Source: Bacteroidota bacterium
GTDB taxonomy: Bacteria > Bacteroidota > Bacteroidia > Bacteroidales > UBA4417
Length of the DNA stretch: 46,714 nucleotides
NCBI GenBank assembly: GCA_022711175.1
Contig: JAKLFM010000020.1
Span: forward strand, 1-46,714
Reading direction: 5' to 3'
The position numbers were made by a program, and so were the translations under genes. Each line of letters opens with the position of its first letter. The stretch's first letter is position 1. This document shows, piece by piece, positions 16,558 to 24,453 of the stretch. The notes under the pieces are model-generated. The model saw only the letters and a list, made by a program, of their open reading frames with translations. It did no database searches and was not told the DNA's origin.

Positions 16558-17514
16558 ATGAGAAAACTCATCCTCTTTATGTTGACTGCATCTTTCATGT
16601 CAACATTTTTCATTTCGTGTCAGAAAGTACCTATTACGGGACGTAAACAACTCAAACTCCTGCCGTCAAGCATGATAAACAGCATGGGCAACGAAAACTA
16701 TGCTGCATTCCTGAAGGAAAATCCGGCCATAAGTCCGCCTACAGTGCAATCAGCCGAAGTAACTGCTGTTGGCGAACGTGTTAGTGCTGCTGTAACCAAA
16801 TACATGACCGATAACGGCATGGCAAAACGAATCGCCGGCTACAACTGGGAATTTAATACCGTAAATAGCAACGACGTGAATGCGTGGTGCATGCCTGGTG
16901 GCAAAGTTGTAGTTTATACCGGAATACTACCGATCACAAAAGACGATGCCGGACTTGCGGTAGTTATGGGACATGAAATTGCGCATGCAATAGCCGAACA
17001 TGGCAATGAACGGATGAGCCAGACACTGGCTATACAAGCAGCAGGCATAGGTCTTGAGCTTTACATGCAGCAAAAACCTGAGCAAACACGCAATCTGTTT
17101 CTTACGGCATTTGGTGTCGGCTCCGAACTTGGCATTCTCGCTTATTCGCGACAACATGAACTCGAAGCTGATAAGCTTGGTTTAATATTTATGGCCATGG
17201 CAGGATATGATCCACAACGTTCATTAACCTTCTGGCAGGAGATGGCAAAGTCGGGCAATGCAAAAGTTCCTGAATTCCTGAGTACTCACCCAAGCGACGA
17301 ACACCGTATTGCTGAAATAACAAAATTCCTGCCCGAAGCTCAAAAATACTATACAGCCGGCGGACAACCTGCAAATCAAATACCAGCCCAACCACAACAA
17401 ACCAAGCAAACCCAGGGAACAACTACTCCTGCAAATACCACAAAAACAGGAACATCAAATCCTGTTAACAATAAAAAAACATCCGGAACTGTTATTATCA
17501 AACCGGGCAAATAG
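16558..17514 (+). CDS. M48-family zinc metalloprotease lipoprotein
   Basis: 318 residues. A signal peptide with FISC lipobox (Cys21) places it at a membrane surface in the periplasm. The zinc motif is HEIAH, in VVMGHEIAHAIAEHGNERM (about residues 138-156), with the third ligand Glu in SRQHELEADKLG. The WCMPGGKVVVYTGIL segment and STHPSDEHRI are typical of the BepA/YfgC-LoiP group that controls outer-membrane protein quality. The last 50 residues are a Gln/Thr/Asn-rich low-complexity tail. It follows clpS and ends at an intrinsic terminator. Confidence 0.92.
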   Translation: MRKLILFMLTASFMSTFFISCQKVPITGRKQLKLLPSSMINSMGNENYAAFLKENPAISPPTVQSAEVTAVGERVSAAVTKYMTDNGMAKRIAGYNWEFNTVNSNDVNAWCMPGGKVVVYTGILPITKDDAGLAVVMGHEIAHAIAEHGNERMSQTLAIQAAGIGLELYMQQKPEQTRNLFLTAFGVGSELGILAYSRQHELEADKLGLIFMAMAGYDPQRSLTFWQEMAKSGNAKVPEFLSTHPSDEHRIAEITKFLPEAQKYYTAGGQPANQIPAQPQQTKQTQGTTTPANTTKTGTSNPVNNKKTSGTVIIKPGK

Positions 17515-17539
17515 ATTTGGTAAAGCCAGTCTTCTGATC

Positions 17540-17565
17540 GCCCGGTTTTATCCGGGCTTTTTTTT
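17540..17565 (+). terminator. Intrinsic terminator after the M48 gene
   Basis: GCCCGG (17540-17545) pairs with CCGGGC (17552-17557), followed by eight T residues (17558-17565). Confidence 0.88.
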
Positions 17566-17577
17566 ACTCAATCAGTA

Positions 17578-17585
17578 TAACTTTG
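17578..17585 (+). promoter_or_regulatory. -7 box of the RelA/SpoT gene
   Basis: TAACTTTG matches TAnnTTTG but ends only 4 bp before the GTG at 17590. If this box is used, that GTG would be nearly leaderless, or translation begins later (an in-frame TTG lies at 17629). Confidence 0.4.
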
Positions 17586-17589
17586 CAGT

Positions 17590-19788
17590 GTGAATAAAAA
17601 TTCTGTTCAAAAACAAAGTTCAGGTCAATTGGATGCAGCTTGTTATTACAGGCAGTTATTAAAGTCGTGCAAGCACATAACCAATGCTGATGAACTGAAA
17701 GAAATACGGATTGCATTTGATTTTCTGGTTTCCGGATTGGTTGAAACCGAACCTTTCATTGCCGCAGAGCGATTGCACCGGGCTTGCTCTATTGCTACAA
17801 TCCTTGCCGGCGAGATGGAACTTCCGGTTTCATGCATTGTTGCCGCACTAATCAAAGATGTTCCCGATACCGAAAACAACTCCGCAATTCGCGATGTTTT
17901 TGACCGGGATATTCTGGGATTGATCGTACAGCTAAATAAGATAGCCGGACTTCATACCGAGAGAATTTCAATACAGGCTGAGAATTTTATTCAACTTTTA
18001 CTGGCACTGACGAACGATATCCGGGTGATCCTGATCGGACTTGCCGACAGGCTATTTCTGATGCGCAGCATTAGTAATCTTCCTGAGGCGCTGCAACGAA
18101 AAATATCTTCCGAAACGATTAATCTATACACTCCTTTGGCTCACAGGCTTGGGTTGTACAAAATAAAAGCGGAACTTGAAGAACTGGCAATGCAGCATGC
18201 ATACCCGTTGATTTATAGAAGTATAGTTTCGAAAATTGAACAAACAAAATTAGCTCAGGAGAATTTGATACGTGAATTTATTCAACCTATTGAACAGGAA
18301 CTTCGGAAAACAAAGCTTTCGTTCGAAATAAAATCCCGCACCAAGTCTATTCCTTCCATATGGAATAAGATGAAAAATCAAAATGTTGATTTTGAGCAGG
18401 TTTACGACCTGTTTGCAATTCGTATCATAACAAACAGCGCACAGCAAGACGAAAAGCGCGATTGCTGGGAAATCTACTCTCTTGTAACGAATATATACAA
18501 GCCCAACGCTTCGCGAATGAGAGACTGGATATCTGCGCCTAAAAGCAGTGGCTACGAGTCATTGCATGCCACGGTTATTGGCCCGCAAGAGAAATGGATC
18601 GAAGTTCAGATAAGGTCAAAGCGCATGGATGAAGACGCTGAAAAAGGGCAGGCAGCGCATTGGAAGTACAAATCGGCCCCTGCCAACGAAAGCGAAGCTG
18701 ACCAGAGGCTTAGGAATATTAGGGCAAAACTTGAAAGCTATACTGCAACCGAAGGTGATGCTGAAAGCGAAACTCAAATTCAACATTCTGATAATAATGT
18801 TTACATCTTCACACCGCAAGGTGATTTGAAGAAACTGCCTTTCGGAGCTACTGTTCTCGATTTTGCATTCGAAATACACACTGATGTGGGCAGCCGTTGC
18901 ACAGGAGCAAAGGTCAACAAATCATTTGTTCCTTTAAAACATGTGCTTAAAACCGGCGATATGGTTGAGATTATCACATCAAAAACACAGCGCCCAAGTA
19001 AGGATTGGCTCAATATTGCCATTACAAACAAGGCAAAAAACAAAATAAAAAGGCATCTCAAGGAAGATGAGTTTAGTCAGGCCGATACAGGGCGCGACAT
19101 TCTACTCCGAAAGTTTGCTCAATTGAAGATCAATAATGCCGACGAAGCAATTCATAAACTGGTAGATTATTATAAAGCCGATAACTCGCTCGACCTTTTT
19201 CATGATATTGCTACTGAAAAAATTGATATCCAAAAAATTAAGGATATTCTCAGTTCAATTTTCAATTCAGAAGAGCCAAAGCCTCATCAAAAAGCTGCCA
19301 ATAAAAAGCAAAAAACACCAACCATCACTGCATCCAAAGCAATTGTCATTGTAAATGAAGAAACTCCGCTGAGTGACGTTAAACTGGCAAAATGTTGTCA
19401 TCCGGTAATGGGTGACGGGATTTTTGGGTTCGTTACTGTTACCGAAGGTATCAAAATTCATAGGCATGATTGCACCAATGCCCGGGAAATGCATAATCGT
19501 TATTCATACCGGATTGTGAAAGCACGCTGGGCCGACAACATGGAAATGTCAAATTTCCTTGCTACCATTAAAGTTACAGGTATTGACAGTGTTGGCATCC
19601 TCTCAACCATCACCTCGACGCTTTCAGGCGAACTTAATGCAAATACCCGTTCAATCAATATCGAGAGTAAAAAAGGCAAATTTGAGGGGATGATTACCCT
19701 GAATGTATCTGGCAGGAATCATCTTGAGATGATTATTGCAAGACTACAGAAAATCAAAGACATAACCCGGGTAATCAGGATTAATTAA
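17590..19788 (+). CDS. RelA/SpoT-family (p)ppGpp synthetase with degenerate hydrolase site
   Basis: 732 residues in the long RSH layout. The N-terminal HD region (about 35-185) keeps His63 and Asp153 (LADRLFLMRS) but the HD signature reads IKDVPDT (88-94), with Lys89 in place of the metal His, and the next acidic pair is changed too. The synthetase domain looks complete: YDLFAIRII (272-280), RMRDWISAPKSSGYESLHAT (309-328), EVQIRS (338-343). A TGS domain (about 399-460), a Cys/His region (CCHPVMGD, HRHDC; about 598-635) and an ACT domain (about 655-732) follow. It probably makes (p)ppGpp and hydrolyses it poorly. The GTG start is uncertain. Confidence 0.93.
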   Translation: MNKNSVQKQSSGQLDAACYYRQLLKSCKHITNADELKEIRIAFDFLVSGLVETEPFIAAERLHRACSIATILAGEMELPVSCIVAALIKDVPDTENNSAIRDVFDRDILGLIVQLNKIAGLHTERISIQAENFIQLLLALTNDIRVILIGLADRLFLMRSISNLPEALQRKISSETINLYTPLAHRLGLYKIKAELEELAMQHAYPLIYRSIVSKIEQTKLAQENLIREFIQPIEQELRKTKLSFEIKSRTKSIPSIWNKMKNQNVDFEQVYDLFAIRIITNSAQQDEKRDCWEIYSLVTNIYKPNASRMRDWISAPKSSGYESLHATVIGPQEKWIEVQIRSKRMDEDAEKGQAAHWKYKSAPANESEADQRLRNIRAKLESYTATEGDAESETQIQHSDNNVYIFTPQGDLKKLPFGATVLDFAFEIHTDVGSRCTGAKVNKSFVPLKHVLKTGDMVEIITSKTQRPSKDWLNIAITNKAKNKIKRHLKEDEFSQADTGRDILLRKFAQLKINNADEAIHKLVDYYKADNSLDLFHDIATEKIDIQKIKDILSSIFNSEEPKPHQKAANKKQKTPTITASKAIVIVNEETPLSDVKLAKCCHPVMGDGIFGFVTVTEGIKIHRHDCTNAREMHNRYSYRIVKARWADNMEMSNFLATIKVTGIDSVGILSTITSTLSGELNANTRSINIESKKGKFEGMITLNVSGRNHLEMIIARLQKIKDITRVIRIN

Positions 19789-19863
19789 CTCTCGCCTGAA
19801 CAATGATAATCCGATAATAGCCGGTTTGTTTTCAATAATCGCAGCATTTCCTAATTCCCGACC

Positions 19864-20337
19864 ATGAAATCGTACTTGTACCCTGACAATGAACTGAAAC
19901 TTATCGAAGGTGTAAATTACCATTTCGTTGTCCTCAAGGTTGTTGAACTGCAGGATATGCAGAAATATTTTGTTCTTGTCGATCCATTTGGGTTAAAACA
20001 CTTTATTCCGCATAAGCCTTACGCTTTTTATGGTTTTGGGCCTGATGACCAAATAATGTGCTGCGTTGACAGAATAAATTGTACCGGCCGGGTCTATCTT
20101 GAACCTAAACATCCCGTTTATGAACCGGGCAAAGTTTACGATTTCCAGGTGATTAAAAGCGAAATTGACAAGAATAGGAAAAAACTAATTCTGCATCTTA
20201 GCGATTTCTACGGGAACATTATCAGTCTCGATATGCCAAGGCAAGCCGGTTATGACAACAATATTAAACAGGTGTCGTGCCTGGTTCAGAGAGTGCGAAA
20301 GGGACTTCCCGAGTTGAAAATTGTCAGGATATTTTAA
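19864..20337 (+). CDS. Protein of two repeated OB-like modules, function unknown
   Basis: 157 residues, no signal peptide. Residues about 13-80 and 89-157 share a pattern. Each starts with Y-x-F-x-V (YHFVVLKV; YDFQVIKS), has a D-[FP]-[FY]-G turn (DPFGLKH; DFYGNII), then I-x-C-x-V-x-R (QIMCCVDRI; VSCLVQRV) followed by a Gly. The strand pattern suits small OB/S1-like barrels, so nucleic acid binding is plausible but not shown. It lies 142 bp upstream of a large predicted noncoding RNA on the same strand. I do not recognise a named family. Confidence 0.65.
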   Translation: MKSYLYPDNELKLIEGVNYHFVVLKVVELQDMQKYFVLVDPFGLKHFIPHKPYAFYGFGPDDQIMCCVDRINCTGRVYLEPKHPVYEPGKVYDFQVIKSEIDKNRKKLILHLSDFYGNIISLDMPRQAGYDNNIKQVSCLVQRVRKGLPELKIVRIF

Positions 20338-20442
20338 GCATATATGCAATAACCAGTGGATAAGGCAATTACGATTAAAAAGATATTAACAATTGTTCAT
20401 AAGTCAGGTTAAAACATTGTTTGGTACTTTATTGAAAAACAC

Positions 20443-20474
20443 TTGACCAGCCATACGGTTTGGTTGTACTTTTA
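20443..20474 (+). promoter_or_regulatory. Promoter of the large noncoding RNA
   Basis: TTG (20443-20445) and TACTTTTA (20467-20474, one mismatch to TAnnTTTG) are 21 bp apart, the spacing expected for the Bacteroidota sigma factor. Transcription would begin near 20480, where GC-rich paired sequence starts. Confidence 0.55.
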
Positions 20475-20479
20475 ATTCA

Positions 20480-21176
20480 CCGGACACGATCATGGAACCG
20501 GCTGAAAACCGGGGACGGAAAACCCGAGAGGGCATACCCGAACCGAAATACTGCCACATCAGCAAGGAATTACCTGCAAAGGTATGAACGAGATGACAGG
20601 GCAGGAGGCAGGGGCAGAATTCGGGCATGCAAATGTCAAAGAGTTTTGTCAGGATGGTTTAAGAAAGCCTTAACCGGCGATCTGTAACCAGCCTTTTCAA
20701 CAAAGGAAGAACGGCTTTGTTGTTTGATTTTGACTTTGCAAGAAGTTAAATAAGAACAACAAGAGGCAACCCCAAAGCAAACGCAAGAATGCTTGAAGAC
20801 TAGCCTCAGAGAGCCGGAGCATAACAGGGCACATGCGTTGTTAAGCTTACAAACTGGAGTTTTCTACGGAAAACCCGTCTAATTCTTCCAACCGTGAGGT
20901 AGTATCTGCTGGACAAAGTCAGGATGCTTTGCAAAAAGCTCAGGATCCAGGTCCGTAAAACCAGGTTCAGTTCTCGGTCCGAAAGGGCAGAAATTGATGA
21001 GGTTGCAGAAAACGAAGGAGTAACCCGAAAGGCGACAGTTTCGAGGGTTAGTCCGGACGAACAAGGTGCAAACCTGAATAGTCCCTCACCATCGGAGTTC
21101 GGCCCGTTACGGTAACTACGGTTACCGCCTCGGAGGTGGAGAACCTTTCAGAATGATAGGTTCTCCATCTTTTTTT
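20480..21176 (+). ncRNA. Large structured noncoding RNA, class unknown
   Basis: About 697 nt with no credible protein frame, bounded by promoter-like boxes and an intrinsic terminator. Visible hairpins: 20571-20584 with GCAA loop; 20692-20706; a long arm 20717-20762 with inner stem 20730-20749; 20859-20874 with TACG loop; 20926-20939 with GCAA loop; 21021-21050; 21055-21084, whose tip 21064-21075 has a GCAA loop; 21111-21126 with TACG loop. A weak 5'-3' closing helix is possible (20487-20490 with 21091-21094). GNRA and UNCG tetraloops in such number mark a folded, functional RNA. I looked for the RNase P core (GAAAGTCC and ACAGAA), tmRNA ends and tag, the SRP apical loop and group II domain V, and found none. 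It sits between the OB-like gene and trkA. Confidence 0.75.
21137..21176 (+). terminator. Intrinsic terminator of the large noncoding RNA
   Basis: A perfect 10-bp stem (TGGAGAACCT 21137-21146 with AGGTTCTCCA 21158-21167), an 11-nt loop, then a T-rich run to 21176. Confidence 0.9.
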
Positions 21177-21250
21177 ATGTATGTATAATGTTGGAATTTT
21201 GGGATGCTGAAAAATAAACCTTTCAGTAGCCAAGCGCCCCATTATAGCAG

Positions 21251-21258
21251 TATATTTG
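21251..21258 (+). promoter_or_regulatory. -7 box of trkA-trkH
   Basis: TATATTTG matches TAnnTTTG, 28 bp before ATG 21287. It lies after the noncoding RNA terminator, so the potassium genes have their own promoter. Confidence 0.55.
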
Positions 21259-21286
21259 CAGGTTTTAAAATTATTATTACTCATTT

Positions 21287-21982
21287 ATGGCAACTAAGAA
21301 ATATGCTGTAATTGGCATAGGTCAATTCGGCAAGGCCATTGCTAAGGTACTCTCGTCCAAAGGTTTTGAAGTAATGGCAATTGACAATAATGAGGAAATT
21401 GTCGATTCCATTGGTGAGGATGTTGCCTATGCCGTTACGCTTGATGCTACAGATAAGAAAGCTCTTCAGTCGCAAAATATCGCTGAGTTTGATGCCGTTG
21501 TAGTGGCAATTGGTTCTGACTTTGAAAAAAGGCTTTTATGCTCATCCATTCTTCTTGATCTTCAGGTAAAGAGGATAATAACCAGGGCTAACGGTGAAGC
21601 ACAGCGGATCATACTGCAAAAGATGGGAATAACCGAAATTCTTTCGCCAGAGGAAGAAGTTGGTGTAATTGTAGCCGAGAGGCTATCGAATCCCAGTATT
21701 GTAAGCTATCTTCAATTGCCTGATGACTATCGTATTGCTGAAATCATCTCACCCAAAAACTGCATAAATAAAACTTTTGGTGAAATTGATCTTCGCGATA
21801 AATACAAGCTTAGCCTTATTACCCTCAAAAAAGAAATCCATGTAACAAGAGGTGGTAAGGAACTAGCTGAACACCATATTATGGGTGTACCCGACTCAAA
21901 ACAAATCCTGGAAGCAACCGATAGGTTACTCATTTTCGGTCATATTAAGGATATTGACCGGTTCCTTCAAATAAACACTTAA
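21287..21982 (+). CDS. trkA: Potassium uptake regulatory subunit TrkA/KtrA (RCK domain)
   Basis: 231 residues. The N-terminal RCK_N Rossmann domain has VIGIGQFGKAIAKVL (GxGxxG, about 8-22), then acidic IDNNEE for the nucleotide ribose, VTLDATDK and ITRANG. The RCK_C domain (about 140-231) follows. It is a cytoplasmic ring-forming subunit that gates the potassium channel in response to nucleotides (ATP/ADP or NAD(H)). The single-RCK length matches KtrA more than the doubled E. coli TrkA. trkH follows after 14 bp. Confidence 0.93.
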   Translation: MATKKYAVIGIGQFGKAIAKVLSSKGFEVMAIDNNEEIVDSIGEDVAYAVTLDATDKKALQSQNIAEFDAVVVAIGSDFEKRLLCSSILLDLQVKRIITRANGEAQRIILQKMGITEILSPEEEVGVIVAERLSNPSIVSYLQLPDDYRIAEIISPKNCINKTFGEIDLRDKYKLSLITLKKEIHVTRGGKELAEHHIMGVPDSKQILEATDRLLIFGHIKDIDRFLQINT

Positions 21983-21996
21983 CCGATCGGGGTCGT

Positions 21997-23811
21997 ATGC
22001 CATCAACAAAAGTTGACAGGTTCAGGGAGTACATCAATATAAGGTTGTACAGGCATAAAGCCTATGTTATAGGTACATTACAGATTTTGAGTGTTTTGGT
22101 TGCGCTTGTAGCACTTTCATCCATTATCTACTATTACGGTTTCCCAAAAACAGCACATTCATACCAGTTGAATTACTGGATAATGGAGGGCAGTTTTATA
22201 TTTTATTTTGTGAAATTCATCGTAAAAATATTTTATGATTTTCATCCTGTTGATTTCATCAAAAACAACCTGTTTGAGGCATTGATAATGCTCAGCCTGC
22301 TGCTCGACGGCATAGGTATGTTATTGTTTGGCGAACACATTGTAATCCTGTTCTTTAATCTTGCCGGCTTGCCAAAATTATCGGAGTATTTTATCGTTTT
22401 TGTCCAATTATATTTCTTCGTTTTTGTTGCTCTTGAAGTTGGTAAAGCAGGCGAACATCTGTCGCTTTTGAAAATGGGACCATCGGCAATGCTGGCGCTC
22501 TCTTTCATCATTCTTATCCTTGGAGGTTCGGGATTGTTGTATCTGCCCGAGATGACATACCAGGGAATCAGGTACATTGATGCACTTTTTACCTCCACCA
22601 GCGCCTGCTGTGTTACTGGTCTCACTGCCGTTGATACGGCAAAGTGCTTCACGGTAAAAGGTCAAATGATCATCATGTTGTTAATACAGTTGGGAGGAAT
22701 CAACATTATATCATTTGCAGCTTTTTTTGCCACATTCTCAAGCAGTTCAGCAGGGTTACGCTACCAATCACTCATCAAAGAACTTGCTTCGACCAACCAA
22801 CTCAGCGATACGCGTTCCATGCTGCGCAGGATCATCTTATATAGCTTAAGCATCGAATTAATCGGCACAATACTCATATTTTATTCGTGGCCGGCTGAGG
22901 TCAACCTGGGAGGCTTCAGTGAAAAGTTGTTTTTCTCTCTTTTCCACTCTGTTTCGGCATACAATAATGCCGGATTCGCGCTTTTCACCGATAACCTGTA
23001 TGATGTTGGAATAAGACATTCATACAACCTCCAACTTATCATTGCAAGCCTGATTTTCCTTGGTGGGATAGGAATTATCGTACTTGAAGACATGTTTAGT
23101 CTGACAAGAATCAGAGAACGATCACAATTGAAGTGGAAAAAATTAACGGTTCATTCAAAAGTGGCGCTTCGCTCCTCGGTTGCACTGATTATAGCCGGAG
23201 CAATAGTGTTTTATTTTGTTGAGCGCAATAATACCATTAAGGATTATGGTTATTACGGCGCTATTGTATCCTCAATTTTTCAGTCGGTGACATGCCGGAC
23301 TGCAGGTTTTAATTCTGTTGATTTTTCTCATCTGGGCCAGCCCGTGCTTATGTTCATGATATTCCTGATGTTTGTTGGCGCATCGCCGGCATCAACAGGG
23401 GGAGGTATTAAAACCACCACTTTCGCAACCATTGTAGCTTCGGCATACGCTACCATCAGAAATAAAAAGAACGTAGAAATGCTAAGACATACAGTATCTT
23501 TTGAGTTAATTGATAAAGCCTATTCAATCGCCCTGTTCTCGGTCTCACTTATTTTTATTTCAACTTTCTTTTTGTCGATTACTGATGGCAATCATCCGTT
23601 TCTGAAGCTAATCTTTGAAGAGGTTTCAGCCTTTGGAACTGTAGGATTATCAACAGGTATCACGCCCTTACTTTCGGATGCAGGCAAAACCATACTTATT
23701 CTGACTATGTACGTCGGCAGAATAGGTACCCTTACGCTTGCTCTTGCGCTCATGCGTAAAGCAGCATATACCAAATACAAATATTCACAGATTTCGCTGG
23801 TTATAGGCTGA
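21997..23811 (+). CDS. trkH: TrkH/KtrB-family potassium channel subunit with long N-terminal membrane extension
   Basis: 604 residues, longer than usual (about 450-485). The four filter loops are present: TSACCVTGLTAVDT (about 201-214), YNNAGFALF, CRTAGFNSVDF and GTVGLSTGIT. Residues 1-150 are an extra N-terminal region with about four hydrophobic segments (about 24-48, 60-80, 93-122, 130-148). It forms the potassium-conducting pore with TrkA as gate. Both genes share one promoter. Confidence 0.93.
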   Translation: MPSTKVDRFREYINIRLYRHKAYVIGTLQILSVLVALVALSSIIYYYGFPKTAHSYQLNYWIMEGSFIFYFVKFIVKIFYDFHPVDFIKNNLFEALIMLSLLLDGIGMLLFGEHIVILFFNLAGLPKLSEYFIVFVQLYFFVFVALEVGKAGEHLSLLKMGPSAMLALSFIILILGGSGLLYLPEMTYQGIRYIDALFTSTSACCVTGLTAVDTAKCFTVKGQMIIMLLIQLGGINIISFAAFFATFSSSSAGLRYQSLIKELASTNQLSDTRSMLRRIILYSLSIELIGTILIFYSWPAEVNLGGFSEKLFFSLFHSVSAYNNAGFALFTDNLYDVGIRHSYNLQLIIASLIFLGGIGIIVLEDMFSLTRIRERSQLKWKKLTVHSKVALRSSVALIIAGAIVFYFVERNNTIKDYGYYGAIVSSIFQSVTCRTAGFNSVDFSHLGQPVLMFMIFLMFVGASPASTGGGIKTTTFATIVASAYATIRNKKNVEMLRHTVSFELIDKAYSIALFSVSLIFISTFFLSITDGNHPFLKLIFEEVSAFGTVGLSTGITPLLSDAGKTILILTMYVGRIGTLTLALALMRKAAYTKYKYSQISLVIG

Positions 23812-23881
23812 GCCTGAAATCGAATGTTACAGACCACTTCACCTCGTTACAAACCGACTGGGTGGCAAGATCTTATCAATA

Positions 23882-23909
23882 AAAAAAGGAACCCTAAGGT
23901 CCCTTTTTT
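23882..23909. terminator. Bidirectional intrinsic terminator
   Basis: Arms 23885-23893 and 23898-23906 pair over 9 bp with a 4-nt loop, with one A-C mismatch on the plus strand (a G-U pair on the minus strand). Runs of A before and T after let it serve trkH and the minus-strand gene at 24046. Confidence 0.75.
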
Positions 23910-24045
23910 ATGGCTTGTTTTTTAATTAATAAGCAACGATGGTGTTTGACAATAAACAACCCGGCTAAAATACAATGAATAAATCCTTGGGGAGGCTAAT
24001 ATTTGTTAAAAGTTGTTAAATCAGGTTATATCAGCTCTTTAGACA

Positions 24046-24366
24046 TTACTCATCGTGTTCGTTTTCCTGTTCCTTTTCCTCTTCTGATGCTGCTTCTTCC
24101 GATTCTTTCATATCAACCGATTCGGCAAAGAAGTCCTCATCATCCTTATCTGACTTCTGGTCAATTTTTACCGGCACTTTAATGAGATAACTTATTTCAT
24201 CAGTGTCGAGGGTTATAGCATGAAAAAAAGTATCACCGCTGCCTTTAACTTTGAGCATGTGATTTACCCAGCCTAACGGATATTTTTTGAGGATCAGCTC
24301 CTTTAACTCGGCATTAAGGTTTTGATAGCTTATTATTACTCGCTTCTTCACAGGTTGATTACTCAT
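24046..24366 (-). CDS. Small conserved Bacteroidota protein with acidic tail
   Basis: 106 residues, no signal or membrane segment. The N-terminal 65 residues have KKRVIISYQNLNAELKELI, then KYPLGWVNHMLKV and FFHAITLDTDEISYLIKVPV, a pattern I recall from uncharacterised Bacteroidota proteins. The last 40 residues are mostly Glu/Asp/Ser. The function is unknown. A -7 box TACTTTTG lies upstream at 24395-24402 on the same strand. Confidence 0.75.
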   Translation of the reverse strand: MSNQPVKKRVIISYQNLNAELKELILKKYPLGWVNHMLKVKGSGDTFFHAITLDTDEISYLIKVPVKIDQKSDKDDEDFFAESVDMKESEEAASEEEKEQENEHDE

Positions 24367-24394
24367 TTTATCAGTTATTGACCGGGCAATTATA

Positions 24395-24402
24395 CAAAAG
24401 TA
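24395..24402 (-). promoter_or_regulatory. -7 box of the acidic-tail small protein gene
   Basis: On the minus strand it reads TACTTTTG (TAnnTTTG), about 28 bp before the ATG. Confidence 0.45.
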
Positions 24403-24453
24403 TTTTTAAAATCACCAACAAAAAATAGTTATTAATTTCTTAATCTGCCAAAG

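Noticed and set aside
20404..21115. Several ORFs of 60-75 codons on both strands in the gene-free segment
   Set aside because: They overlap one another, have no family features and lie inside the structured RNA region with its own promoter and terminator.
20480..21176. RNase P, tmRNA, SRP RNA or a group II intron
   Set aside because: I did not find GAAAGTCC/ACAGAA cores, a tag frame or CCA-type end, the SRP apical loop, or a domain V hairpin. A weak P7-like pairing (gacta near 20798 with tagtc near 21048) is too far apart for a group I intron.
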